Positions 33,533-45,790 of a stretch of 64,000 nucleotides of DNA are shown here, piece after piece. The notes beneath the pieces are model-generated. The model saw only the letters and a program-made list of their open reading frames with translations, was not told the DNA's origin and did not search any database. The position numbers and the translations under genes were made by a program. This DNA comes from a methanogenic archaeon ISO4-H5 (GTDB taxonomy: Archaea; Thermoplasmatota; Thermoplasmata; Methanomassiliicoccales; Methanomethylophilaceae), in NCBI GenBank assembly GCA_001560915.1, contig CP014214.1, forward strand, positions 1,488,001-1,552,000. Direction: 5' to 3'. Numbering within the stretch: the stretch's first letter is position 1; each line of letters begins with the position of its first letter.

Positions 33533-36500
33533 ATGGCAGAAGTGGCGACCAGTCAGGAGATGAAGGAGTACTTCAAGAAACTCGATGCAGACACCGAGGT
33601 CCTGTACCAGATCGCCGAGAAAGCCAGGAAGAAAGGAAAGGATCCGACCGAGGTCGTGGAAATCCCCCGTGCGGAGGACCTCGCATCCCGTGTGGAGAAA
33701 CTCCTGGAGGATTATCACGTCGAAGGCCTGGCGGACGATATCCGCAGGCTCACCGCCGAATACGGGAACCGTGAGATCGTCGCCCTGAAGGTGGCGGAGG
33801 AATACGCCAACAAACCTGCCGAGAGCAAGGAGAAGACCCTCGACCGTGCAGTCAGGATCGGACTCGCCATCATCACCGAGGGTATCCTCGTCGCACCTCT
33901 CGAAGGAATCGCCTACACACGCATCAGATCGAACAACGACGGGACCGAATTCGCCGATCTCGTCTTCGCAGGACCCATCCGTGCGTCCGGAGGTACCGGA
34001 CAGGCAATGAGCGTCCTGATCTGCGACGTCGTACGTCAGAAAATGGGTATCGACAGGTACAAGCCAACTCCCGAGGAGATCGGAAGGATGCAGGAGGAGA
34101 TCCCCCTGTACAAGCAGTGCGCCAACCTGCAGTTCATGCCCGAACCGGACGATATCGAACTAATCGTCTCGGAATGCCCTGTCATGGTCGACGGAGAGGG
34201 TACCGAGAAAGTCGAACTGGGAGGATTCAGGGACCTGCCCCGTATCGAGACCAACCAGGTCAGAGGAGGTGCCTGCCTCGTCATCGCCGAGGGTATGTGC
34301 CTGAAGGCATCCAAGCTCAAGAAGCACGTAGACAAGCTCAAGATCCAGGGCTGGGACTTCATCGGGGAGTACCTCAACCGCCACAAGACCGTAGATACCG
34401 GTGACAAGGGCGAGACCAAGAAGAAGGTCGAACCCGCCACCAAATACCTGAGGGACATGGTCGCCGGACGTCCCATCTTCGGACACCCCTGCGCCAAAGG
34501 TGCATTCAGACTCAGATACGGAAGGGCCAGGACCTCCGGACTGGCATCCCTCGCATACAATCCCGCCAGTATGTACGCCATGGACGAGTTCATGGCGCTC
34601 GGCACCCAATGCAAGATCGAGAGGCCCGGAAAGGCCTGCGTCGTCACCCCCGTCGATACCATCGAGGGGCCCACCGTCCTCCTTTCGAACGGTGACCTGG
34701 TCTACTGTCAGACCAAGGAGGATTATCTGAAGATCAAACACATCGTCTCCGAGGTCGTGGACAACGGAGAGATCCTCGTCCCCTACGGGGAGTTCTGCGA
34801 GAACAACCATGTCCTGGTACCCTGCGGATACGCCCTCGAATGGCACCGCGAGGAGATCAAGGCGGTCAACGACGGCAACCTCCCCGATGACTGGGAGGAC
34901 CCCACCTACGACCGCGCCAAAGAGATGTGCCAGCAGTACAATGTTGCACTGCATCCCAAGTTCAATCTGTTCTGGAACGAGATCGATATGCCCGCTCTAA
35001 TCGAGCTGAGGGACTTCGTCCTGAACAGTGGCGAGATAACCGAGGGCAACCTCACCCTCCCCCGCGAGGCAGGTCCCAAGAGGATCCTCGAGGACCTTAA
35101 CGCCACCCACAAAGTGCGCAACAACAGGATCATCGTCGACGAGAGGTACACCAGACCCATCATCGACTGCCTCGGCCTCGAGGAAAAAGACGGCAAGCTC
35201 TCCAAGAGGGCGGAACTCGAAGGAGAGGAGACCCTCGAAGCCATAAGCAAGGCCGCAGGATACGAGGTCAGGGCCAGAGTGATGACCCGTATCGGAACCA
35301 GGATGGGACGTCCGGAGAAGGCCAAGGAAAGGGCCGGTGCTCCTCTGGTCCAGGTCCTCATGGCCCTGGAGGACGAGAACCACCCCGCTATCAGAGACAC
35401 CATCAGTGCCGCCAAAGCACTTGACGCAGACAATAACACCATCGACGGGGCCAACAAGAGGCTGCTGCACGTGGACATGGGATTCCGCAAATGTCCGGAA
35501 TGCGGAAACCTCACCTATCGTGTGTGGTGCCGGGATTGCGGAGTACATACCCAGCCGATTCCCAAACCCAAGGGCAAGGATGTCGATACGACGATCCCCG
35601 TGGATATCGAGGCCGAGTACAAAGCAGCGCTCGATGCCATCAAAGCCATATCCGACCGCAACAGAGCCATCCTCACCGACAGAGGAGAAGACCCCGGCTA
35701 CGCACCCGAACTGAGCCCCAAAGAGACCCTCAGGTGCTGCGATGTCCTCACCTCCCGCACCAAGACCCCTGAGACCCTGGAAAAGGGTATTCTCAGGCGT
35801 AAGAACAAGGTGTCCATCTTCAGGGACGGCACCATCCGTTACGATATGACTGATATCCCGCTCACCCACTTCAAACCCAGGGAAATCGGGCTCAGCATCG
35901 AGAACGCACACAAGCTCGGCTACACCCACGACTGGAACGGAGCCCCCCTCACGGACCCTGAACAGACCGTGGAACTCAAGGTACAGGATATCATCCCCGC
36001 CAGGGATTGCGGAAAGTACCTGGTCAAGGTCGCCAACTTCATCGACGACGAGCTGGAATACATCTACGACCAGCCCCGGTTCTACAATGCGACCAACGAA
36101 TCCGACCTCATCGGAAGCATCGCCTTCGGTCTGGCTCCCCACACCTCCGGATGTATCCTCTGCAGGATCATCGGATACAGCGAGGTCAGGGGCTGTTACG
36201 GCCACCCGTTCTACCACGCATCCAAGAGGAGGAACTGCGACGGTGACGAGGACTGTGTCATCCTCGCCCTCGACGGTCTCCTCAACTTCTCCAGGGTTTT
36301 CCTGCCCGACAGGCGTGGAGGACTCATGGACAGTCCTCTCGTTCTGACCACCAGGCTCGACCCCAACGAGATCGACAAGGAAGCGCATAACGTGGACTGC
36401 AGGAGATATTATCCCCTGGAATTCTACCGCGCGGCCATGGATATGAAGGATCCCAAGGAGATCGAGAAGATCATGGACCTGGTCGGAGGACGTATCGGTT

Positions 36501-36988
36501 CGCCCGCACAGTACGAGGGCCTGGGATTCACCCACGACACGGCAGACATCTCGGAAGGCCCCAAGGAATCGGCATACACGACCTTGGGAAGCATGACCGA
36601 CAAGATGATGGCCCAACTGGAACTCGGTAAGAAATGCCGCGGTGTGGACGAGAGGGATGTCGCAAGCAAGGTCATCAACAAACACTTCATGCCCGACATG
36701 ATCGGAAACCTGAGGAGTTTCGCCACCCAGACCGTCAGGTGCGTCAAATGCGGTTCCAAGTACCGCAGGGTACCTCTCTCGGGAGTGTGCACCAAATGCG
36801 GGAACTCGCTCACCATGACCGTCCACGAGGCTTCCGTCCGCAAGTACCTGAGGGTATCTCAGGAGGTCTGCGAGAAATACGACCTCGACGACTACACCCG
36901 CAACAGGATCAAGATCATCGAGCTCAGCATGGATTCCCTGTTCAACAACGACAAGGTCAAGAAGTGCAAGCTGAACGACTTCTTCTGA
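33533..36988 (+). CDS. polC: DNA polymerase II (PolD) large subunit DP2
   Basis: 1151 residues from ATG 33533 (a GTG at 33527 is also in frame). The catalytic motif NxDGDxD is at N901-D903-D905-D907 in the DPBB core, and two zinc ribbons appear as CPECGN...CRDCG (about 660) and CVKCGS...CTKCGN (about 1075). It is the replicative polymerase of most non-crenarchaeal archaea, working with the DP1 nuclease subunit, which is outside the window. The length matches intein-free DP2 proteins. Confidence 0.95.
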   Translation: MAEVATSQEMKEYFKKLDADTEVLYQIAEKARKKGKDPTEVVEIPRAEDLASRVEKLLEDYHVEGLADDIRRLTAEYGNREIVALKVAEEYANKPAESKEKTLDRAVRIGLAIITEGILVAPLEGIAYTRIRSNNDGTEFADLVFAGPIRASGGTGQAMSVLICDVVRQKMGIDRYKPTPEEIGRMQEEIPLYKQCANLQFMPEPDDIELIVSECPVMVDGEGTEKVELGGFRDLPRIETNQVRGGACLVIAEGMCLKASKLKKHVDKLKIQGWDFIGEYLNRHKTVDTGDKGETKKKVEPATKYLRDMVAGRPIFGHPCAKGAFRLRYGRARTSGLASLAYNPASMYAMDEFMALGTQCKIERPGKACVVTPVDTIEGPTVLLSNGDLVYCQTKEDYLKIKHIVSEVVDNGEILVPYGEFCENNHVLVPCGYALEWHREEIKAVNDGNLPDDWEDPTYDRAKEMCQQYNVALHPKFNLFWNEIDMPALIELRDFVLNSGEITEGNLTLPREAGPKRILEDLNATHKVRNNRIIVDERYTRPIIDCLGLEEKDGKLSKRAELEGEETLEAISKAAGYEVRARVMTRIGTRMGRPEKAKERAGAPLVQVLMALEDENHPAIRDTISAAKALDADNNTIDGANKRLLHVDMGFRKCPECGNLTYRVWCRDCGVHTQPIPKPKGKDVDTTIPVDIEAEYKAALDAIKAISDRNRAILTDRGEDPGYAPELSPKETLRCCDVLTSRTKTPETLEKGILRRKNKVSIFRDGTIRYDMTDIPLTHFKPREIGLSIENAHKLGYTHDWNGAPLTDPEQTVELKVQDIIPARDCGKYLVKVANFIDDELEYIYDQPRFYNATNESDLIGSIAFGLAPHTSGCILCRIIGYSEVRGCYGHPFYHASKRRNCDGDEDCVILALDGLLNFSRVFLPDRRGGLMDSPLVLTTRLDPNEIDKEAHNVDCRRYYPLEFYRAAMDMKDPKEIEKIMDLVGGRIGSPAQYEGLGFTHDTADISEGPKESAYTTLGSMTDKMMAQLELGKKCRGVDERDVASKVINKHFMPDMIGNLRSFATQTVRCVKCGSKYRRVPLSGVCTKCGNSLTMTVHEASVRKYLRVSQEVCEKYDLDDYTRNRIKIIELSMDSLFNNDKVKKCKLNDFF

Positions 36989-37031
36989 GCATCACGGCAA
37001 AGTGCCAGATGTCCGTTTTCTAAGTGTAAGT

Positions 37032-37059
37032 AAAAGGGACGGCCCCGTTTACGGGGCCG
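37032..37059 (-). terminator. Terminator of the rps13-rpo3 operon
   Basis: On the minus strand a stem cggccccgt/acggggccg (37040-37059) is followed by four T (37032-37035), just after the rpo3 stop. It also lies at the 3' end of polC in the convergent direction. Confidence 0.65.
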
Positions 37060-37074
37060 GTTATTGTTTAGGTT

Positions 37075-37908
37075 TCACAGAGCTTCGACGGCTGCGGTGA
37101 ACTCGGTGGCCTTAGCCTCGAGAATCTCGACCGCTTTGTCGAGGACCTGCTGTGCGGTGAGCGAACCGTCAGTCTCGTACTTGAAGATGAAGTTGGAATC
37201 ATCCCACTCGATGGAGACCGCGTCCTGGAGGGCTGCGTCCTGCTGGACTGCCTTTCCGTAACGGCTGGCACAGTAGATGTCGTCAACGACCAGCTTTCCG
37301 CCCTCGACCTTGAAGAGTCCGGGATACTCGGCTGCGGCTGCCTGTACATCGGAATCGGCTGCCTTGGAGGCATCGATCTTAACGATGGGCATGTAGGAGT
37401 AGCCGACGCCGAAGGCAGCCTGCCATTTGACGTGCTGCTTGGCGGTTCCCATGACTGCGGTCGCGTAGATCAGCACGGCCTGGGTGTCGGTAAGCTCGAC
37501 GATAGGGATGTACTCATCCTTTACCTTGAGGGAGGAGTCCCCGAGGGGGAGCAGATCGCCGGAGAGGACGGTCGCGGGACCGACCTTGTTAAGGCTGTAC
37601 ATGATGCTGCAGCCGGGGCATCCTACTCCACCGCAGGAACAGTCCTTCTGGAAGGTGAACTGGTCGGTGGTGGGTACGGGAATGAGTCCCAGCCTGTGGG
37701 CGATGATCTCGTCGAACAGGGAGGTCACACTCTCGTACTCTTTGTCGTCCTGCATGATGGGACCGAGGTGGAAATCCACCTTGTCGATGGCCATCTTGGG
37801 AATGTCCTGGAGCATGGTGCGCCTGAGGGCGTTCGCCATAGCGGGCGAGGAGTTCTTGAGGATGAACTTAGCCCTGGTGTCCTCCATTTTGACAATCTCG
37901 ATTTGCAT
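37075..37908 (-). CDS. rpo3: RNA polymerase subunit Rpo3 (D)
   Basis: A 277-residue alpha-like subunit that nucleates polymerase assembly with Rpo11. The N-terminal dimerisation motif NALRRTMLQDIP (26-37) is clear. A four-cysteine cluster C90-x-C92-x4-C97-x2-C100 sits in the insertion domain, of the type that can bind a 4Fe-4S cluster or zinc in some archaeal subunit D proteins. It is the last gene of its operon. Confidence 0.93.
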   Translation of the reverse strand: MQIEIVKMEDTRAKFILKNSSPAMANALRRTMLQDIPKMAIDKVDFHLGPIMQDDKEYESVTSLFDEIIAHRLGLIPVPTTDQFTFQKDCSCGGVGCPGCSIMYSLNKVGPATVLSGDLLPLGDSSLKVKDEYIPIVELTDTQAVLIYATAVMGTAKQHVKWQAAFGVGYSYMPIVKIDASKAADSDVQAAAAEYPGLFKVEGGKLVVDDIYCASRYGKAVQQDAALQDAVSIEWDDSNFIFKYETDGSLTAQQVLDKAVEILEAKATEFTAAVEAL

Positions 37909-37920
37909 GACGAATCCTCC

Positions 37921-38307
37921 TCAGACCCTGCGTCCTCTGCGTCCGCCCTTGGGTTTGGTACCGTCGTGGGGTATGGGGGTGACGTCCTCGATGCGTCCGA
38001 TCTTGAGACCGGCACGTGCGAGGGCACGGATTGCTGCCTGGGCTCCGGGTCCAGGGGAGGTGGATTTGTTTCCTCCGGGTGCCCTTACCTTGACGTGGAT
38101 TCCGATGATCTCCTTCTCTGCTGCGATCTCGGCGATCTTCTCGGCCGCTTTCTGTGCAGCGTAGGGAGAGGACTGGTCCTTTGCCTGCTTGACAATCATT
38201 CCACCGGTGACCTTGCCGAGGGTCTCGGCGCCGGTGATGTCGGTCAGGGTGATCATGACGTTGTTGTAGCTGGCGAAGATGTTGGCGATTCCCCATTTTG
38301 CGGTCAT
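37921..38307 (-). CDS. rps11: Small-subunit ribosomal protein S11 (uS11)
   Basis: 128 residues, complete, starting [20 protein letters not shown] and ending GGRRGRRV. It lies at the platform of the small subunit. The ATG at 38307 overlaps the S4 stop by one base (TGATG), so translation is coupled. Confidence 0.96.
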   Translation of the reverse strand: MTAKWGIANIFASYNNVMITLTDITGAETLGKVTGGMIVKQAKDQSSPYAAQKAAEKIAEIAAEKEIIGIHVKVRAPGGNKSTSPGPGAQAAIRALARAGLKIGRIEDVTPIPHDGTKPKGGRRGRRV

Positions 38308-38909
38308 CAGTTAGCCTCCTCTGCGGGTTCTGCGGTTTCTTCTGCTTCCTCGACGGGGGCGGGTGCGGCAGCGGGTGCTGCTCCGGGTCCGGCCCTCATG
38401 GGGTGCATCTCGTCGGTGAAGGGGGATGCAGGGTTGTAGGAAACGGATCCCTCCTCCTCACGGAGAACGATGTATCCGGGGACGGTGACCTTGTGACCGT
38501 CGACGAAGATGTGTCCGTGGTTGATGAGCTGCCTTGCCTGTTTGATGGTGGTGGCGAGGCCTTTCTGGAAGACGATGGTCTGAAGACGCCTGCTGAGGAT
38601 ATCCTCGTTCTGGAGAACGAGGATTGCGTTGAGGTCTCCGCCGGTAACGGGGAGGACACCCATGCGTGCGCACTTTGCGATGAGTGCGTCTGCCTCGATC
38701 TTTGCCTGTGCGTCTCCGGTCCTGAGGCGTGCCTGCAGGGACCTGGACTGCTTCCTGAAGTTCTTCAGCATGGTTGCTGCTTTCCAGACCTCGGTCTTGT
38801 TCTTGAGTCCGAACTGGCGTACGACCTCGTTCTCTGCCTTGATCCTCTCGCCCTGCCAGGGGTGGGAAGGAGTGTCGAAGGTCTTTCTCGAAAATTTAGG
38901 ATCTCCCAT
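38307..38909 (-). CDS. rps4: Small-subunit ribosomal protein S4 (uS4)
   Basis: 200 residues. The archaeal [20 protein letters not shown] start and the S4-type RNA-binding domain ([21 protein letters not shown]) are present. The C-terminal alanine/glutamate-rich tail is long. First rRNA-binding protein in small-subunit assembly; it sits between S13 and S11 as in other archaea. Confidence 0.96.
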   Translation of the reverse strand: MGDPKFSRKTFDTPSHPWQGERIKAENEVVRQFGLKNKTEVWKAATMLKNFRKQSRSLQARLRTGDAQAKIEADALIAKCARMGVLPVTGGDLNAILVLQNEDILSRRLQTIVFQKGLATTIKQARQLINHGHIFVDGHKVTVPGYIVLREEEGSVSYNPASPFTDEMHPMRAGPGAAPAAAPAPVEEAEETAEPAEEAN

Positions 38910-38919
38910 TCAAATCACC

Positions 38920-39441
38920 TCAGCTCTTCCTCTTGACTCCGAGTCCAAGGCCTTTCCTTCCGTTGGACTTGGTCTTCTGTCCCCTCACCTTGTGGTGGGT
39001 GGAGTGCCTGACTCCGCGGTAGCTGCGGGCCATCTGCATCCTGTTGATGTCGTCGCCCTGGATGATGTCGAGGTCGTTTCCGAGGAGGTGCATGTCTGCG
39101 CCGGTCTCGTAGTCGAGCTGGCGGTTGACTGCCCAGCTGGGTGCGTACTCGACGTAGCTGAGAACGAGCTTCTCGAGGTTGGCGACGGTTGCCTCGTCGA
39201 GGGAACCGATCTTTGCAGAGGGGTCCACTGCGGCTTTCTTGACGATAATCTGTGCGACCCTCTTTCCGACTCCCTTGATGCTCTGGAGTCCGATGACGGT
39301 GTATTTCAGTCCATCGATATCGGTGTTGGCCATACGGACGATGTAGTTGAAGTCATCGCCCTCGGTCTTTGCAGACTTCTTTGCGCCCTTCTTTTTCTCG
39401 GCGGGTGCGGCGGCGTCTGCTTTCTGGTTAGGTGCTGCCAT
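38920..39441 (-). CDS. rps13: Small-subunit ribosomal protein S13 (uS13)
   Basis: 173 residues. The conserved body begins near residue 30 (FNYIVRMANTDIDG) after an alanine- and lysine-rich extension, and ends in a basic tail (RGVRHSTHHKVRGQKTKSNG). First gene of the operon rps13-rps4-rps11-rpo3. The usual archaeal continuation (rpl18e, rpl13, rps9) is missing here. Confidence 0.95.
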   Translation of the reverse strand: MAAPNQKADAAAPAEKKKGAKKSAKTEGDDFNYIVRMANTDIDGLKYTVIGLQSIKGVGKRVAQIIVKKAAVDPSAKIGSLDEATVANLEKLVLSYVEYAPSWAVNRQLDYETGADMHLLGNDLDIIQGDDINRMQMARSYRGVRHSTHHKVRGQKTKSNGRKGLGLGVKRKS

Positions 39442-39573
39442 AATTCATTCCTCCGTAAATGTTCCGCCTTCCGGCGGAAAGCTCAAGCGCAGACCGGATT
39501 CGGACCGCGCTCTCAGTGTTCGTTCCGATGTACGGGACGGGTCCTGAGTTTACGTACCCTGGACGATTGCCTC

Positions 39574-39586
39574 TTTATTTATAAAA
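39574..39586 (-). promoter_or_regulatory. TATA box of the rps13-rps4-rps11-rpo3 operon
   Basis: On the minus strand ttttataaataaa lies about 135 nt before ATG 39441, leaving a leader of about 110 nt, longer than most in the window and perhaps a site of autogenous control. Confidence 0.5.
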
Positions 39587-39619
39587 GTTCGCGTGCCTAT
39601 ATTACGCGTATAATAAGGA

Positions 39620-39704
39620 TGGTGCCGTCGACCGGATTCGAACCGGTGAACCTCTACGGAGCAGATCTTGAGTCTGACGCCTTTGGCCGCTCGGCTACGA
39701 CGGC
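39620..39704 (-). tRNA. tRNA-Leu (CAA), CCA encoded
   Basis: Acceptor arms gccgtcg and cgacggc pair. The anticodon loop ctcaaga gives anticodon CAA, and a long variable arm (class II) fits tRNA-Leu. Discriminator A is followed by an encoded CCA. It lies 34 nt downstream of map and could be released from that transcript, or have its own weak TATA element near 39730. Confidence 0.93.
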
Positions 39705-39738
39705 GGTGATTCCCCCAAGGTGGGGAGTTTATTTTAGT

Positions 39739-40659
39739 TTATGGGAGGGTAGTGACCTCTGCCCTCTTGCCGATGGCGTAGAAGGTGTACTCGTGCTGGG
39801 TCACGATGGCTCCCGGGACCTCAACGAGCTGTGCGAAACTACTCAGGATACCCATGCGCACCAGTTTCTTCACGCACTTCTCGGAATCGGTGGAATCGTT
39901 CAACTGCCAATCGCCGCGGCTCCTGTCGCAGCTCCTGGCACAGAAGGGGAGACCGTGGAACTCCTGGTCGATGAAGGCGATGAAATCCTTCAGTTCGGGG
40001 TCGCTTACGGGCTTGTCCCTGACCTTGATCACGATATTGCCGGGCTTGCCGTTGTTGACGTATCCCTTTCCGTTGGTGGCGAAGGGTTCCACAGCAAAGG
40101 TCTGTCCTGCCTGGATCTTGGTCTCGTCGCCCGCATCGTAAGGGGGGATGGAGTAACCCGCATGCAGGTCCCAGAAATCGATCTGGTGTCCGCAGAGGTT
40201 CTCCACGACGTTGAATCCGTCACGTTTGACGCTCATCTCGATGGCACGTCCAATCTCGCGGATGGGGGTACCCTCGCCGACGAACTCCGCAACGGTGTTC
40301 CTCGCACGTTTGGAGGCCTCCACGAGGTCCCTGTAGGCGTTGGTGGCAACTTCCACGGTGGCGGCGGTATCTCCGATGTATCCGTCGAGGACGGCACCGC
40401 AGTCGACCTTGATGACGTCGCCGATCTCGAGGCGGGTCTGGTCGTTGGGAGTAGGGGTGTAATGTGCAGCGACCTCGTTGATGCTGAGGTTGCAGGGGAA
40501 TGCAACACCGCATCCGTGGTCGCGGATGTATCCCTCGACCTCCTGTGCGATATCGAATAGTTTCGCTCCGGGCTTGCAGAGGCTGATACCCAGGTCGCGT
40601 GCCGCGGCAGAGACCTCCCCTGCTTTACGGAGTTTGGCGAGCTGGTCCTCGTTCAGCAT
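39739..40659 (-). CDS. map: Methionine aminopeptidase (type II)
   Basis: 306 residues, type II by its helical insertion. Metal ligand blocks: VDCGAVLDGYIGDTAATVE, GHQIDFWDLHAG, then the late glutamate in IDQEFHGLPFC. It removes N-terminal methionine co-translationally. The ATG overlaps the sua5 stop by 7 nt, giving an MBL-sua5-map operon. Confidence 0.93.
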   Translation of the reverse strand: MLNEDQLAKLRKAGEVSAAARDLGISLCKPGAKLFDIAQEVEGYIRDHGCGVAFPCNLSINEVAAHYTPTPNDQTRLEIGDVIKVDCGAVLDGYIGDTAATVEVATNAYRDLVEASKRARNTVAEFVGEGTPIREIGRAIEMSVKRDGFNVVENLCGHQIDFWDLHAGYSIPPYDAGDETKIQAGQTFAVEPFATNGKGYVNNGKPGNIVIKVRDKPVSDPELKDFIAFIDQEFHGLPFCARSCDRSRGDWQLNDSTDSEKCVKKLVRMGILSSFAQLVEVPGAIVTQHEYTFYAIGKRAEVTTLP

Positions 40660-41291
40660 GATAAGACCTCGTTGATCATTTCTTCGGTGATGGTTCCTTG
40701 GCGGATGATCTCGTATTCCTTGTCCTTAATCCAGACAATGGTGGAGGGTTTTCCGAGGGGACTTGGTCCGCAGTCTACGTAGGTGGAGACGCTGTCGCCG
40801 AAGGCATCGAGGGCCATGTCTATGTTGACAGCATCGGGATGGAAGTGGGTGTTGGCGGAAGTGGCCACGATGGGTCCGGAACGCTTTGCGATCTCGACCG
40901 CCATAGGGTGGTCAGGGATACGGAGTCCGACCTTCTGAGAGCACGATGTAACGATGTCTGGCACATCGGGCTGCTTCTGGATGATGATGGTCAAAGGACC
41001 GGGCAGGAACGCCTTGATGAGCTTGTCCGCATTCTCGTTGAGGACAGCAACCTTCTCCATCATTGCCCTGTCGGCAACGGCCACGGAAAGGGCCATATCG
41101 AACGGCCTCTTCTTGGCAAGGTAGAGTGCCTTGACGGCGTTCTGGTTATAGATGTCCGCACCGATACCGTAGACTGTGTCGGTAGGGTATACGATAAGCT
41201 GTCCGTCTGAAACGGACTTGGCTGCGGCCTCTGCCGCACGGACGCATTCCTGGTCAAATCCCTTAGAGATGTCGCACTTGTAGATGCTCAA
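40653..41291 (-). CDS. sua5: L-threonylcarbamoyladenylate synthase (Sua5/YrdC)
   Basis: A 212-residue single YrdC domain protein with YPTDTVYGIGAD (35-46), the KKRPFDMALSV substrate loop and SANTH. It makes threonylcarbamoyl-AMP for the t6A37 modification of tRNA. It lacks the C-terminal Sua5 domain. The t6A methylthiotransferase e-MtaB, which acts on this product, is encoded at 60.2 kb. Confidence 0.9.
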   Translation of the reverse strand: MSIYKCDISKGFDQECVRAAEAAAKSVSDGQLIVYPTDTVYGIGADIYNQNAVKALYLAKKRPFDMALSVAVADRAMMEKVAVLNENADKLIKAFLPGPLTIIIQKQPDVPDIVTSCSQKVGLRIPDHPMAVEIAKRSGPIVATSANTHFHPDAVNIDMALDAFGDSVSTYVDCGPSPLGKPSTIVWIKDKEYEIIRQGTITEEMINEVLSC

Positions 41292-41932
41292 TAGGTTCCC
41301 TCCATCATTGATATTGCTTCTGCAACTGCCCTGTTACCGTCCTCGGTAACAGGTCCATGCCCAGGGTAGAGTGTACCTATATTTACGTTTCTCAGTGATT
41401 GGAGTGATTTGTACATGCTGGAGTAAGAACCGGTGGGCAGATCGGTACGGCCGAATCCGCTGCTGAAAAGCGTATCTCCGGAGAACAGGGAACCTGTGGG
41501 ACGGTCGTAGAAACAGACACCTCCCGCAGTGTGTCCGGGGGTAGGTATCACCTCAAGTAGATGGTCTCCGAGATCGAAGGTGTCGGTGGACCTAAGGGCC
41601 TTGCAGGGGACGGGTCTGAGCGGGATGCCGAACATGCCTGCGACAGATACGTGTTGGTCTCCGGAAGAGATAACCGAAGCGTCTGGGTCATATGCGTATA
41701 CCTGACATCCGAACTCCTCCGATACGGCCTGCAGACCGCCAATGTGATCGGCATGGCAATGGGTGAGGAGGATGGCCGACAGCCTGATTCCGTCGAGCTC
41801 CCTCCATATGGAATCAATTGTGTTATGAGAATCCAGACCGGTACCGGTATCGATAAGAACGGCCGAACGGCCCTTCACGAGATAGATGTTCGAATCGTAG
41901 GGAATGGATGTATCGATACGGACAATTGACAT
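41288..41932 (-). CDS. Metallo-beta-lactamase-fold hydrolase
   Basis: A 214-residue glyoxalase II-like hydrolase with LLTHCHADHIGG (HxHxDH), the later PTPGHTAGG histidine and FSGDTLFSSGFGRTDLP aspartate. The substrate may be an S-acyl-glutathione analogue or another thioester; not assigned. It overlaps sua5 by 4 nt. Confidence 0.85.
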   Translation of the reverse strand: MSIVRIDTSIPYDSNIYLVKGRSAVLIDTGTGLDSHNTIDSIWRELDGIRLSAILLTHCHADHIGGLQAVSEEFGCQVYAYDPDASVISSGDQHVSVAGMFGIPLRPVPCKALRSTDTFDLGDHLLEVIPTPGHTAGGVCFYDRPTGSLFSGDTLFSSGFGRTDLPTGSYSSMYKSLQSLRNVNIGTLYPGHGPVTEDGNRAVAEAISMMEGTY

Positions 41933-42013
41933 CGCATGAACATCTATTCATGATACAAAACGAAATCGGGGAAAATTGCTGTAGCCCTTTTCCTCCCGAA
42001 CCCAACCGATGAC

Positions 42014-42036
42014 AAAAAAGAAGATGAGTTTCTCAT
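42014..42036 (-). terminator. Terminator downstream of 23S rRNA
   Basis: On the minus strand a small hairpin atgag-aaa-ctcat (42024-42036), partly within the processing stem, is followed by cttctttttt (T run 42014-42019). Confidence 0.5.
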
Positions 42037-42046
42037 ACGTAACCTG
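42034..42046 (-). repeat. 3' arm of the 23S rRNA processing stem
   Basis: The 13-nt sequence catacgtaacctg (plus strand) is the exact reverse complement of 44994-45006. Together they close a stem around the 23S gene, as the bulge-helix-bulge processing stems of archaeal pre-rRNA do. Confidence 0.8.
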
Positions 42047-42049
42047 TTT

Positions 42050-44990
<2,941 letters not shown>

Positions 44991-44993
44991 GTC

Positions 44994-45006
44994 CAGGTTA
45001 CGTATG
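44994..45006 (-). repeat. 5' arm of the 23S rRNA processing stem
   Basis: caggttacgtatg pairs perfectly with 42034-42046. A 150-nt pre-rRNA leader without recognisable genes precedes it up to the TATA element at 45155-45167. Confidence 0.8.
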
Positions 45007-45298
45007 ATCGGTTGTCATCAGCCTTTTAATCCGCCCTCATCTTCCATAGCGGAGGCCTCGACCTCTTCCCCGGTAGAAATTCTCTTTTCTCCGAGTGCAT
45101 GTTCAAGAAGCTGGTTTATTACCGCCATCTTCTGTGGAATCGTTGTATATCGAGGTTATATTTAAACCCTATTGATACAGCGTCACAGCGCCAAACGCCA
45201 TCAGCTTCGATAATCCGCAAAGACTTGCGAATCACCCGATGTCTTCATCGAGCAACTCGGAGAGAACCACCCCCTATAAAATAGTTGGGGATAAGGGC
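45007..45298 (-). other. Intergenic region: 23S leader, promoter and DUF61 3' end
   Basis: Contains no gene that I can support. The left half is the pre-23S leader, the middle holds the 23S TATA element, and the right edge holds a second TATA-like tattttatag (about 45277-45286) on the minus strand with only noncoding sequence below it. Confidence 0.5.
45155..45167 (-). promoter_or_regulatory. TATA box of the 23S rRNA gene
   Basis: On the minus strand gtttaaatataac lies at a position that would start a pre-rRNA leader of about 150 nt ahead of the processing stem. Confidence 0.6.
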
Positions 45299-45712
45299 TC
45301 ACGGCATGAAAAGAGTGTACACCAGATCGGGTATGAGCTTCTTCAGTTGGAACAGGTCCGGATAGTACAAAGACATGCGATCCTCGCTGTGAACCCTCTT
45401 GCCGAGCATGCGTGCGACCACCGCCACCTCGGTCCTTCCGTCGACCCTCCATCCCCCCGACTCTGAGGAGGGGTCGGTGGATACGAAGATGGGCAGCTTC
45501 AGAGTGAGCTTCTCCTGTTCGGTGCAGATGCTCTCCAGATAATCTATCCCTTCTTTACTGAAGGAACAGACATCCCCTCCCTTGGTCTCATAGGTATATC
45601 CTCCGTTATCGATGTAATCGATCAGCGAGCGTCTCTTCACGGGCACGTTGCTGTTCATGTGGGCAAGCATGCGGGTGATGTCGCGGGGATCGTCCTCGAT
45701 TCCATAGGGCAT
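45299..45712 (-). CDS. DUF61 (UPF0216) archaeal protein
   Basis: A 137-residue member of the DUF61/UPF0216 family, common in methanogens and of unknown function. Conserved text includes VPVKRRSLIDYID and RTEVAVVARMLGK. A TATA-like ttattatataat at 45730-45741 lies about 25 nt upstream of ATG 45712, suggesting a leaderless mRNA. No cysteine cluster or membrane segment. Confidence 0.75.
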   Translation of the reverse strand: MPYGIEDDPRDITRMLAHMNSNVPVKRRSLIDYIDNGGYTYETKGGDVCSFSKEGIDYLESICTEQEKLTLKLPIFVSTDPSSESGGWRVDGRTEVAVVARMLGKRVHSEDRMSLYYPDLFQLKKLIPDLVYTLFMP

Positions 45713-45761
45713 ACTTCTCTATTATTCTCATTATATAATAAGAGGAGGAATTGAGAATCGG

Positions 45762-45769
45762 GTTTTTAT
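45762..45769 (+). promoter_or_regulatory. TATA box of nifB
   Basis: gtttttat is centred about 25 nt before GTG 45791, so the nifB transcript is probably leaderless from a GTG codon. Confidence 0.5.
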
Positions 45770-45790
45770 CCTGCATGCGGATATAACTGC

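Noticed and set aside
34997-36826. A 609-codon minus-strand open frame inside the DP2 gene
   Set aside because: A shadow of polC: the DP2 motifs and zinc ribbons lie on the plus strand, and the minus-strand text has no domain and no start context.
45180-45290. Possible small noncoding RNA (tattttatag TATA and C/D-box-like gatga and ctga on the minus strand)
   Set aside because: The boxes deviate from consensus, no C'/D' pair is at the right spacing, and no guide match could be tested by eye.
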